A DNA stretch of 49,029 bases from the NCBI GenBank assembly GCA_023386645.1, contig JAEWJI010000061.1, positions 1 through 49,029 of the forward strand, read 5' to 3'. The stretch comes from Pseudomonadota bacterium. GTDB taxonomy: Bacteria; Pseudomonadota; Alphaproteobacteria; Caulobacterales; Caulobacteraceae. Both the position numbers and the translations under genes were made by a program. Positions 39,912 to 48,922 of the stretch are shown here, piece after piece. Every line of letters starts with the position of its first letter. The stretch's first letter is position 1. The notes below the pieces were generated by a model that saw only the letters and a program-made list of their open reading frames with translations, ran no database searches and was not told the origin of the DNA.

Positions 39912-41989
39912 CGGACGCCCAGCTCCTCCAGCAGGTGATCCATGCCGTAGACGTCGCGCAGGGCCGCCGTCACCGCGCCGGTGGTCACGATCACCGAGCG
40001 GTTCGTGTCGCGGTCGTAGCCGTAGGCGTTGCGCTGGGTCAGCACGGTGGAGTCGAAGTTGGCGCCCACGATGTCCCCCGCCTCGGTCACGATCGGCGAG
40101 CCCGACGAGCCGCCGATGGTGTCGGACGACACCGCCATGTTCAGCACCGTATCGGCCGGGATCTGGTCGCGCGCGGCCAGCAGCCTGGGCGCCACGTCGA
40201 ACGGCGGCGCGCCGGTCGCCCGGTCCCACAGCCCGGCGAAGGTGGTGAAGGCCCCGAACCGCTGGCCCGGCACGTCCGAACCCTCGATCAGACCGTAGGT
40301 GAGACGCAGGGTGCCGGTCGCGTCCGGATAGACGCTGTCGCCATAGGCGGCGAAGCGGGCGGCGGCCAGGCGTTCGGAGGCGCGGTCGGTCGGCCCCTGG
40401 ACCTTCTCTTCCCACTCGGCGCGGATGGCGCGGGTCGGCTCCTGGATGGTCAGCAGGTACTGGATCAGCGGATCGTCAGAGGCGCGCACCGCCTCGACGC
40501 CGCCTTCCCACAGGGCGCGACGCACCGCCGGGTCGGCGAGGCGCGTGCCCTCGACCAGCCGCGCGGATAAGGCTTCAGGGGACTCGCGGCCCAGCAACAC
40601 GCGCACGCGCGGATCATCGACCGTCAGCCACTCGCGGGTCTTGGACAGCCACCACTCCATCCGCACCTGCTCCAGGCTGGGATAGACGGGCCGTTCGGCG
40701 AACAGGGCGGTCTCGACCGAGGACAGTCGGCTGTCGGCGTATTCGGGCAGGCGCTCAGCCGAGGGCTTCCCGCGCTCCTGGGCGCCGCGCACCAGGGTCC
40801 GAGCCCAGCTGAACAGCTGCGAGCCGCCGGCCACCGGAGTGGTGCCGATGCCCGTGCCGCCTTCCAGCAGGGCCATGGCTGGATAGAGTTCGCGCACGAT
40901 GGGCTGGACGGCGGCGAGCTCGCCCCAGGGGTCGCTCGCGGCCGCGCCGTCAGCCTGGGCGTAGCGGTCGCGGAAATCCCGCTCCGCCGCGATCTTCATC
41001 TGGATGAAGTTCGGGTCGATCAGGGCGGCCATCCGGCCACGGCCGCGCTTGTAGGTGTTCTCGACCCCCGAGATGGGGTCCATGGCGATGAAGGCGTTCT
41101 CCTCGCTCTCCAGCGAGAACCGGATCAGGCGGCCGCGCAGCTCCGAGGCGATTAGCTGGTCCAGCGGCAGAACGACGCCGCGCACCGTATAGAGCTGCTC
41201 CATGGTCAGCAGCCGCTGGGTCGCGCCGGGGCTGCCGGACACAAAGACCGGCGTGCCCTCCACCGGCTTCTCGGCGTTCCAGTTGAAGTGGGTCGGGGTT
41301 TGGGCCGGCGCGCCGTTCTCGTACAGGCGAATGAAGGCCGCATCGATGGCGAAGCGCGGGAAGGAGAAGTTGTCCAGGTCGCCGCCGAAGGTCGCCGCCC
41401 GATCCTCGGGCGCCCAGGCCAGGCGGACGTCGGAGAACTTCTTGTAGGTGTAGAGCTTGAACTGGCCGCCGCGATACAGGCTGACGACCTGGCAGCGCTT
41501 GTCGGTCGCGTCGCCGCAGGCCTCCTGCTCGATCCGGCCCGCTTCGGCGTCACGCGCCTGGGTGAAGGCTCGACCTTCCAGCCCTTGGCCGGCCGCGTGC
41601 ATGCGCTCAGTGACATCGGCGATCTCGGTCAGGATTTCGGCCGTGCCGCCGGGGCATTTCAGCTCCTCCTCGCGCGAGCGCGGAGTGAAGCCGGTCTCGG
41701 CGTAGTTCACGGCCTGGGTCGACAGGTTGGCGACGCAGGTGGCCACGCAGTGGTTGTTGGTCATCACCAGGCCGGCGTCGGAGACCAGCCCCGCCGAACA
41801 GCCGCCGAACTTCACCGAGCTCAGCCGCGTCCGATCCAGCCACGCCTGGTCTATGTTCGTGCCCAGCGTCTGGTTGGCGCGCGCGATGGGGAAGTTGTCG
41901 AAGGTCCACATGCCCTCCTCCGCCCGGGTCGACGAGGCGGCGGCGAAAGCGAGGACGGCGGCGGAGGCGGCGAGGGTCAGGTGGCGCAT
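39908..41989 (-). CDS. S46-family dipeptidyl-peptidase, paralog 1
   Basis: A 693-residue serine exopeptidase (DPP7/DPP11 family). A signal peptide (MRHLTLAASAAVLAFAAASSTRA) is followed by EEGMWTFDNFPI, the conserved mature start. The catalytic triad is His80 in TNNHCV, Asp in GGDLDNFSFPRF and Ser629 in TIGGSSGSPIV. Six residues of the S1/P1-specificity loop follow: residue 647, after ANFD, is Ser where DPP7 has Gly and DPP11 has Arg. It removes dipeptides from the N-termini of oligopeptides in the periplasm. Its ribosome site (ggaggag) lies within the upstream repeat. Co-located with a second paralog. Confidence 0.94.
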   Translation of the reverse strand: MRHLTLAASAAVLAFAAASSTRAEEGMWTFDNFPIARANQTLGTNIDQAWLDRTRLSSVKFGGCSAGLVSDAGLVMTNNHCVATCVANLSTQAVNYAETGFTPRSREEELKCPGGTAEILTEIADVTERMHAAGQGLEGRAFTQARDAEAGRIEQEACGDATDKRCQVVSLYRGGQFKLYTYKKFSDVRLAWAPEDRAATFGGDLDNFSFPRFAIDAAFIRLYENGAPAQTPTHFNWNAEKPVEGTPVFVSGSPGATQRLLTMEQLYTVRGVVLPLDQLIASELRGRLIRFSLESEENAFIAMDPISGVENTYKRGRGRMAALIDPNFIQMKIAAERDFRDRYAQADGAAASDPWGELAAVQPIVRELYPAMALLEGGTGIGTTPVAGGSQLFSWARTLVRGAQERGKPSAERLPEYADSRLSSVETALFAERPVYPSLEQVRMEWWLSKTREWLTVDDPRVRVLLGRESPEALSARLVEGTRLADPAVRRALWEGGVEAVRASDDPLIQYLLTIQEPTRAIRAEWEEKVQGPTDRASERLAAARFAAYGDSVYPDATGTLRLTYGLIEGSDVPGQRFGAFTTFAGLWDRATGAPPFDVAPRLLAARDQIPADTVLNMAVSSDTIGGSSGSPIVTEAGDIVGANFDSTVLTQRNAYGYDRDTNRSVIVTTGAVTAALRDVYGMDHLLEELGVR

Positions 41990-41996
41990 TTCAGTC

Positions 41997-42145
41997 TCCT
42001 CCCCCGTCCACGGGGGAGGGGGACCACGAAGTGCTGGAGGGAGCGGCGACGACCGCCGACCTCCGAAGTCAAGATGAGAGGGCGATGCCGCCCCCTCCAC
42101 CACCCTTCGGGCGGTCCCCCTCCCCATCGCGAGCGATGGGGAGGA
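41997..42145. repeat. Intergenic inverted-repeat element between the S46 genes
   Basis: Begins tcctcccccgtccacgggggag and ends ccccatcgcgagcgatgggg, with inverted ends and internal gggggaccacgaagtgctgg and ccccctccaccacccttcgg. It fills nearly the whole gap between the two tandem S46 genes. Read on the reverse strand, its left end supplies the ribosome site of paralog 1. It may also trim or terminate the upstream transcript, so expression of the two peptidases could be uneven. Confidence 0.8.
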
Positions 42146-42157
42146 CAGATGTCGGTC

Positions 42158-44227
42158 CTACTCCACGCCCAACTCTTCCAGCAGGCGCGGCTGGTCGTAG
42201 ACGTTGCGCAGAGCCTCGGTGACGGCGGCGGTCGAGACCGTCACCGTGCGGTTCAACTCGCCGTCGTAGCCGAAGCTGCCGCCCAGGGAGTGGATGTTGC
42301 CGTCGAAGGCCGCGCCGATCACCTCGCCCTCGGCATTGATCACCGGCGAGCCGGAGTTGCCGCCGATGATGTCGTTCGTCGACACGAAGTCATAGACGAC
42401 ATCCTTGTTGATCCGGTCCTCGGCGGCCAGGAAGCGTTCGGCCGCGTTGAACGGCTCCGAGCCGGTGGCCCGCTCGTACAGGCCGCCCATGTAGGTGAAC
42501 GGCGGCACGGTGACGCCCCGATGGGTCCAGCCCTTCACCGAGCCGTAGGACAGGCGCAGCGAGAAGGTGGCGTCCGGATACTGGTTGGTGCCGTAGACCG
42601 CGAACCGGGCCTGGGCGATCTTCTCGGCGGCGCGGGCCGTCGGGCCCGTCACGCCCGCTTCCCACTGGGCGCGCACGGCCTGGGCCGCGTCGTCGTTGGC
42701 CAGGACGAACTGGATCAGCGGATCGCCCGAGGCCTGCAGCTGTTCCGGGGTCATGGCCAGGGCCTGGGCGCGGAAGGCCGGGTCGGCCAGGCGCGTGCCG
42801 GAGGCCAGACGGGCGCCCAGCGCCTCGGGGCTCTCATTGCCCAGCAGCGCCTTCACCGACGGATTGTCGACGGTCAGGTATTCACGGGTCTTGGACAGCC
42901 AGAAGGCCAGCTGGATCTCCTCCAGCTCGGCCGAGATCGGAACCTCCTGGGCCAGGCGACGGCCGAGCGCGGCGATGTCGCTGTCGGCGTAACCGGGGCG
43001 GCGCTCGTCGGCCGGCTTGGCCCGCTCCTTGGCGGCGCGGACGATGGCCTTGGCGTAGCTGTAAAGCTGCGAACGAGGGCCGGACTCCAGCTGGCGATAC
43101 GGCAGGTAGAGGTCACGCTGGGTCGCGGCGACCTGCTCCAGATCGGTCCAGGGGTCGCCGATGCGGGCGGCCAGCTCGGCGTCGGCGGCGACGCGCTGGC
43201 GCAGCTCCGCCTCTTGCTGGCGCTTGGTCGCCATGAAGCTCGGGTCGGTCAAGGCGCCCTGCTGGCCGTACCAGACCTTGAAGCTGTTCTCGAGGCCAAA
43301 GATCGGATCGACGGAGACCCGCTTGGCCTCCTCGCTGGAGGTCGAGAACTCGATCAGTCGACCCCGCAGTTCGGAGCCCTGGATCAGCGAGATCGGCAAC
43401 TGGACGTCGCGCAGGAACTCCAGCTGAGCGTTGGTCAGCAGGCGCTGGGTGGTGCCCGGATTGCCGGCCACGAAGGTCACGTCACCCTCGGCGGGCGGGT
43501 TGGGGTTCCAGGTCAGGTGGTTTGGGGTCGAGGCCGGCTGGCCGTTCTCGTAGGCGCGCAGGAAGGCGGCATCGAGCGCGTAACGAGGGAAGTTGAAGTT
43601 GTCCGGGTCGCCGCCGAAGAAGGCCGCCTGGAACTCCGGCGCGAAGGCCAGGCGCACGTCCTCGTACTTGCGGAACTCGTAGAGCGCGTAGCGGCCGCCA
43701 CGATAGAAGCTGATGACTTGGCAGGTGCGGGTTTGATCGTCGCCGCAGACCTCGTTCTCGATCCTGTCGATCTCGGCCGAGCGGGCCTGGACGAAGGCCG
43801 AGCCCTCCAGCCCCAGACCGACGCCCTGCACCCGATCGGTGACGTCGGTGATGTTGGTCAGCACCTCAGCGGTCTGGCCGGGGCAGGTCCGCTCCTCCTC
43901 CCGCGTCGCCGGCATCCAACCGTTCTTCACGTAGTCGTTCTCGGCGTTGCTGAGGTCCTGGACGCACGAGACCACGCAGTGGTGGTTGGTCAGGATCAAG
44001 CCTTGATCGGACACGAACGAGGCCGAGCAGCCGTTCAGGCGCACCGCGGCGTTGCGCACGCGATCGAGCCACGCCTGATCGATCCGGGTGCCATATGTGT
44101 CGTTCACGGTCTGGATCGGGAAGTTATCGAACGTCCACATGCCCTCTTCGGCCTTCGCCGGGGCAGCGGAGGCCAGGGCGGCGGCGAGGCCGAGGACGGC
44201 CACGGAGGCGGAAAGGCGGAACATCAT
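42158..44227 (-). CDS. S46-family dipeptidyl-peptidase, DPP7-like paralog 2
   Basis: A 689-residue secreted or periplasmic dipeptidyl-peptidase. A signal peptide (LSASVAVLGLAAALASAAPAKA) precedes EEGMWTFDNFPI. The triad is His in LTNHHCVVS, Asp in GGDPDNFNFPRY and Ser625 in DIIGGNSGSPVI. The specificity position (643, after AAFD) is Gly, as in DPP7 enzymes that prefer hydrophobic P1 residues. It is clearly a tandem duplicate of the neighbouring gene, with the same length and end (LLEELGV). The first of two adjacent ATGs is used; gggag precedes it. Confidence 0.95.
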   Translation of the reverse strand: MMFRLSASVAVLGLAAALASAAPAKAEEGMWTFDNFPIQTVNDTYGTRIDQAWLDRVRNAAVRLNGCSASFVSDQGLILTNHHCVVSCVQDLSNAENDYVKNGWMPATREEERTCPGQTAEVLTNITDVTDRVQGVGLGLEGSAFVQARSAEIDRIENEVCGDDQTRTCQVISFYRGGRYALYEFRKYEDVRLAFAPEFQAAFFGGDPDNFNFPRYALDAAFLRAYENGQPASTPNHLTWNPNPPAEGDVTFVAGNPGTTQRLLTNAQLEFLRDVQLPISLIQGSELRGRLIEFSTSSEEAKRVSVDPIFGLENSFKVWYGQQGALTDPSFMATKRQQEAELRQRVAADAELAARIGDPWTDLEQVAATQRDLYLPYRQLESGPRSQLYSYAKAIVRAAKERAKPADERRPGYADSDIAALGRRLAQEVPISAELEEIQLAFWLSKTREYLTVDNPSVKALLGNESPEALGARLASGTRLADPAFRAQALAMTPEQLQASGDPLIQFVLANDDAAQAVRAQWEAGVTGPTARAAEKIAQARFAVYGTNQYPDATFSLRLSYGSVKGWTHRGVTVPPFTYMGGLYERATGSEPFNAAERFLAAEDRINKDVVYDFVSTNDIIGGNSGSPVINAEGEVIGAAFDGNIHSLGGSFGYDGELNRTVTVSTAAVTEALRNVYDQPRLLEELGVE

Positions 44228-44416
44228 TCAGTAGGCTCCCGGACAGACGGCGCGCGACGCGCCGTCACCTCTATTTCGCTATCCCTAGACCCTGTGGCCC
44301 GGACCCGTCCACGGCTTCCGCGCAACTGCCCGTGATCAGGCGCCTAAACCCGATTTAACTTGGCCCTCACCGGTCGGCGTTTCAGATAGCAGTCGAAGTC
44401 AGGGGTTTATCCGCGC

Positions 44417-45585
44417 ATGTCGCTCGCGCTCTCAACGCTGCTCTACGAGTGGCGCCGCTACATGGCGGCCGTCATGGCCCTGGCCCTGTCGGGCCTGCTG
44501 GTCCTGGCCATGACCGGCGTGTTCATCGGAATCGGCAAGGGCTTCACCGCCCAGATCGAGCGATCGCGCGCCGACATCATGGTGCTGCAGCCGGGCGCCA
44601 AGAACATGATGAGCGGGCCCTCGGGCGTTCCGCGTCGCTTCATTCCGCTGGTCTACAACCATACCGAGGTCGTCGAGGTCCAGCCGCTGGACGGCGCTGG
44701 CGGAAGCTTCCAGTCGGTCAAGAACGTCGATCCGACGATGTCCCAGGCTGAGCGGGCCCGGGCCGGGGCGCCGAAGATGAACTTCGTCCAGACCCGGATC
44801 ATCGACACCACGCCGGACGCCGTAACCATCCCCGTCGACTATTCGCAGGAACTGGTCGATGCGCTTCGCCAGCCCTACACCATCGCCGTCGACGAAACCG
44901 CGCTGAAGCCTTTGGGGGTCAAGCTCGGCGACAAGGCCCTTTACAACGGCCAGACCGTGACGGTCGCCGCGATCACTCGCGGCTATCCGAACATGATGCA
45001 GTCCACCATCGTCATGTCTCGCGACACCCTGCGCATGTTGGGTCAGGCGGACACCGGGCCCCGGGTCGGTCCGCTGATGGTCAAACTGCGCGATCCGGCG
45101 CGCGCCGAAATCGTCGCGGCGCAGCTGAACGCCATGGGCAATGGCCAGTACAAGGCCTGGACGCGTCAGCAGCTAGCCGACGCCAACGCCGGCGCCATGT
45201 TCGAGGAAGGCATCCTGGTCATCATCATCGGCGGCTGCGTGGTGCTGGGCACCATCATCGGGGTGGCCATCACCTGGCAGACCCTGCGCGGCGCCATCAT
45301 GGCCAACATCAAGGAGTTCGCCTCGCTACGCGCCCTCGGCGTCGGCATGGGCTCGCTGAACCGGATCGTCATCGAGCTCAGCTTCTGGGTTGGCTGCGTC
45401 GGGGTGATCGCTGCGATCGTCCTGACCTGGCTCGTGGGCCTGCTCGCCTCGGCCAATGCCGTGATCATCGCCCTGCCGCCCGTCCTGCTGATCGTGGTCG
45501 GCGGCGGCCTGATCGTCATCGCCATGCTGTCGGGCATCCTGTCGCTCGGCATCCTCAAGAACAGCCAACCCGCGGATCTGCTGCG

Positions 45586-45589
<4 letters not shown>
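44417..45589 (+). CDS. ABC transporter permease, FtsX/DevC-like
   Basis: A 390-residue permease. One N-terminal helix (about 14-37), a large periplasmic domain (about 40-265) and three C-terminal helices (about 272-298, 320-345 and 352-378) give the FtsX/MacB topology. VDYSQELVDALRQPYTIAVDE lies in the periplasmic domain; ITWQTLRGAIMANIKEFASLRALG is the typical coupling segment after the second helix. It overlaps the ATPase gene by ATGA. It is divergent from the S46 genes by 189 bp. Confidence 0.9.
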
Positions 45590-46344
<755 letters not shown>

Positions 46345-46363
46345 TCCTGAAGGACCTCAAGAC

Positions 46364-47380
46364 ATGCCCGCCTTCCTGAAGAACAAGTGGTTGTGGATCG
46401 GCCTGGTGCTGATCGTCCTCATCGTCCTGGGCGTCCTGTTCATGCAGGGCGCCGGCAAGGCGAAGCAGGCGGAGCTGGAGAAGGCGGCCGCGACCAAGGT
46501 CGAGAGCCCCTACGCCGCCATCGCCAACGGCAAGGTCGACATCGAGGGCGGCATCATCCAGGTCGCCGCCCGGCGCGGCGGCGTGGTCCGCGAGGTGCTG
46601 GTCCAGGAAGGCGATCGCGTCACGGCCGGCCAGATCCTGGCTCGCCAGGAGGACGACGAGCCGCGTCTGGCCCTGTCGCGCGCCCAGGCCGAGGTCGCCC
46701 AGGCCGAGAGCCAGCTGCGCCTGATCCAGGTCGACATCAACACCGCGGAGCGCGAGTACGAGCGGCTGGAGAGGCTGGTCGACACCAACTTCGTCGCCGC
46801 CCAGCGCCTGGACCAGGCCCGCGACGCGATCGCCGCCGCCCGGGCCCGCTACGCCTCCCAGCAGGCCTCGATCCAGACGGCCCGCGCGCGCCTGCAGGAG
46901 GCCGCCTACAACGTCGAGCTGACGGTGATCCGCGCGCCGCAGTCGGGCCGGATCGTGCGTCGCTACGCTAACCCCGGCGCCGGCGCCTCGACCCTGAACG
47001 TCTCCAACATGTTCGACCTCGAGCCCGACGCCCCCCGGATCGTCCGCGCCGAGATCGTGGAGGCCGATATTCCGAACGTCACCGACGGCCAGGCGGTCGA
47101 GATCCAGCCGGAGGGTGATCCGTCCAAGGTCTATGTCGGGGCGGTCCTGCGCCGGGCGGCCGTGTTCGGCGCCCGCAAGCTGGCCTCGGACGATCCGTCG
47201 CAGCGGTCGGACGAGCGGGTGGTCGAGGTCGTGGTCTCCGCCGGCGACGCGCCCCTGCTCATCGGCCAGCGGGTGCTGGTGAAGTTCATGAAGCCCGGCC
47301 AGACCGCCGGAGCCCGCCGCGAGGCCGCCGCCGGCGTTCCCGCCGACCGCGCCATGCGCCAGCCGGGACAGGCCGGGTAG
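46364..47380 (+). CDS. Membrane-fusion (HlyD/DevB-like) adaptor protein
   Basis: A 338-residue periplasmic adaptor. A single N-terminal helix (about 8-27) anchors it; a lipoyl domain begins VAARRGGVVREVLVQEGDRV; residues about 100-185 are a long alpha-helical hairpin coiled coil (LSRAQAEVAQAESQLRL and AREYERLERL-type heptads); the second half of the lipoyl domain is VIRAPQSGRIVRRYANPG, followed by a beta barrel. It would link the ABC permease to an outer-membrane TolC channel, which is not encoded nearby. The exported substrate is unknown. The C-terminus has an Arg/Ala-rich tail. Confidence 0.92.
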   Translation: MPAFLKNKWLWIGLVLIVLIVLGVLFMQGAGKAKQAELEKAAATKVESPYAAIANGKVDIEGGIIQVAARRGGVVREVLVQEGDRVTAGQILARQEDDEPRLALSRAQAEVAQAESQLRLIQVDINTAEREYERLERLVDTNFVAAQRLDQARDAIAAARARYASQQASIQTARARLQEAAYNVELTVIRAPQSGRIVRRYANPGAGASTLNVSNMFDLEPDAPRIVRAEIVEADIPNVTDGQAVEIQPEGDPSKVYVGAVLRRAAVFGARKLASDDPSQRSDERVVEVVVSAGDAPLLIGQRVLVKFMKPGQTAGARREAAAGVPADRAMRQPGQAG

Positions 47381-47400
47381 AGGAAGCCGCCGACAAATCG

Positions 47401-47434
47401 TCCTCCCTCGCGAGCGAAGCGAGACAAGGGAGGA
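47401..47434. repeat. Short inverted repeat between convergent genes
   Basis: tcctccct...agggagga with an inner ctcgc/gcgag stem. Its ends match the larger intergenic repeats but it lacks their interior. It lies between the adaptor and crotonase stop codons and probably ends both transcripts. Confidence 0.6.
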
Positions 47435-48235
47435 TCACCGCCCCCTGAATTGTCCAACCCGCTTCTCCAGCACCGCCGTCACCCCCTCCTGGTGATCCGC
47501 GGTCAGGTGCGCCAGCGCCTGCATGGCCGCGCTCATCTCCAGGATCTGGTCGAAGGTGGCGTCGCGGCCCTGGCGCAGCAGGGACTTGGCCATGCGCAGC
47601 GCGTGCGGCGGCTGCGCCGCGACCTCGGCCGCCAGGGCCATCGCGGTGTCCATAAGCGCGTCGGGGGGGACCACCCTGTTCACTAGGCCCCATTGAAGCG
47701 CCGTCTCCGCGTCGATCGAGCGCGAGGTGAACAGCAGCTCCGCCGCGCGGATATAGCCGACGTTCCTGGGCAGCAGCCAGGAGCCGCCGTCCCCGGCGAT
47801 GATCCCCAGCCTCAGGAAGGGCGCGCCGAAGCTGGCGGCGTCGGACGCCACCCGCAGATCGGCGAGCCCCGCGATGTCGCCGCCCAGCCCCATGGCCGGA
47901 CCATTGACCGCTGCGATCAACGGAACCTCCAGCCCGTAGAGCGACCGCACGATCCGGTGCACCACGCGCCGGTACCGCTCGCGGATCGCGACGCCCGACC
48001 CTTCGAATAGATCGCGCCGGGCCCGCATGGCCTTCAGGTCGCCGCCGGCGGAGAAGGCTCGTCCCGCCCCGGTCAGGACCACGCATCGCACCTCGAGGTC
48101 CGCGTTCACAGCCTCGCAGGCCTCGGCGAAGGCTTCGCCGTCCGTCAGGTCCGGGACGGCGTTCAGCCGATCGGCCCGGTCCAGCGTCCACACCTCGATC
48201 GGCCCCTGCCGCTCGCGGCGGATCAGCTCGCCCAT
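47435..48235 (-). CDS. Enoyl-CoA hydratase/isomerase (crotonase) family protein
   Basis: A 266-residue crotonase fold. The oxyanion-hole segments are present (RAFSAGGDLKAM and NGPAMGLGGDIAGLA). The two glutamates that catalyse hydration in standard enzymes align with Asp120 and Phe140, so ordinary hydratase activity is doubtful; Asp149 in AGDGGSWLLPR may serve instead, as in isomerase or other crotonases. It acts on some acyl-CoA. The ATG at 48235 gives the normal length. Context gives no substrate. Confidence 0.88.
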   Translation of the reverse strand: MGELIRRERQGPIEVWTLDRADRLNAVPDLTDGEAFAEACEAVNADLEVRCVVLTGAGRAFSAGGDLKAMRARRDLFEGSGVAIRERYRRVVHRIVRSLYGLEVPLIAAVNGPAMGLGGDIAGLADLRVASDAASFGAPFLRLGIIAGDGGSWLLPRNVGYIRAAELLFTSRSIDAETALQWGLVNRVVPPDALMDTAMALAAEVAAQPPHALRMAKSLLRQGRDATFDQILEMSAAMQALAHLTADHQEGVTAVLEKRVGQFRGR

Positions 48236-48255
48236 GACGTCCTCCAGATATGCGA

Positions 48256-48282
48256 AGCCCCGGCCTTGTCGAGGCCGGGGCT
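48256..48282. terminator. Perfect 11-bp GC-rich hairpin
   Basis: AGCCCCGGCCT-tgtcg-AGGCCGGGGCT lies between the 52-aa gene and the crotonase gene, both on the reverse strand, 21 nt before the crotonase start. No U tract follows it in either direction (ctgttt on the plus side), so it may be a terminator of low strength or a processing site. Confidence 0.5.
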
Positions 48283-48317
48283 CTGTTTCGCAAGGGTGTG
48301 CGGCGTGATCGGGAGCG

Positions 48318-48476
48318 TCAGCGGCCCGCGCGATCCAGCCGGATCGGCACGAAGTTGGAGGGGTGGCTGACCACGCGGTCGCCGGCTCCATTGGTCTGCC
48401 GGGTATTCACCAGCATCCCGCCCCATAGGGCGAAGGACATCAGCGCGTGCTGGAGGTTTCTTTGTCGGTCGTTCAT
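48318..48476 (-). CDS. 52-residue protein, unknown function
   Basis: Starts MNDRQRNLQHALMSFALWGG and ends VPIRLDRAGR. A short hydrophobic middle (HALMSFALWGGMLV) is probably too short for a membrane span but could be amphipathic. A near-perfect ribosome site (aaaggag) lies 7 nt before the ATG, which makes it a likely real gene although small. It is followed by a strong hairpin (48256-48282). No family is recognised. Confidence 0.6.
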   Translation of the reverse strand: MNDRQRNLQHALMSFALWGGMLVNTRQTNGAGDRVVSHPSNFVPIRLDRAGR

Positions 48477-48611
48477 GTGATGTCTCCTTTCCAGAACGAT
48501 GAAAAGAGACACGTCGTGCTTGCAGGGGCTTGCACCCTCTTAGTCGTTTCGCGTCGCGCCCGAGATGGGGACGCCACCCGCCACCGTCAAGCTTTTTAGT
48601 CCGGAAACGGA

Positions 48612-48824
48612 GTGACTTTCATCGAACCGTCTCGAAACCCGCCCCGCCCCGTTGCCACCCCGTGCGTGAAGGTGTGCGTGGTCGACGGCGCGTCGGGCTG
48701 CTGCCTCGGCTGCTGGCGCACGCTTCAGGAGATCGCGGCCTGGAGCGGCCTGGACGACGCCGAGCGCGCCCGGATCATGGCCGACCTGCCTGCTCGGCAA
48801 GCCCAGATCGAGGGCAGTCGCTAA
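48612..48824 (+). CDS. DUF1289 small cysteine-rich protein
   Basis: A 70-residue protein. TPCVKVCVVDGASGCCLGCWRTLQEIAAW is split by conserved spacing: CVKVC, then CCLGCWRT, then EIAAW, exactly the DUF1289 pattern (four to five cysteines that probably hold a metal or iron-sulfur cluster). The start is GTG at 48612, preceded by ggaaacgga. The function is unknown. It is divergent from the 52-aa gene. Confidence 0.88.
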   Translation: MTFIEPSRNPPRPVATPCVKVCVVDGASGCCLGCWRTLQEIAAWSGLDDAERARIMADLPARQAQIEGSR

Positions 48825-48922
48825 CCCCTCGTCCACCACATCGTTTCACCGCATCCCAAGTCCCGGGCGATATGAGGATCGGGAAGGCCGCAGAAGCGGC
48901 TGCTGTTCCTGAGTCTTCCCCG

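Noticed and set aside
41288..44335. 1015-codon open frame on the plus strand across both S46 genes
   Set aside because: It is antisense to two well-defined peptidase genes with intact motifs; long opposite-strand frames arise from the high GC third-position bias. Its translation is low-complexity Arg/Gly/Ala with no domain.
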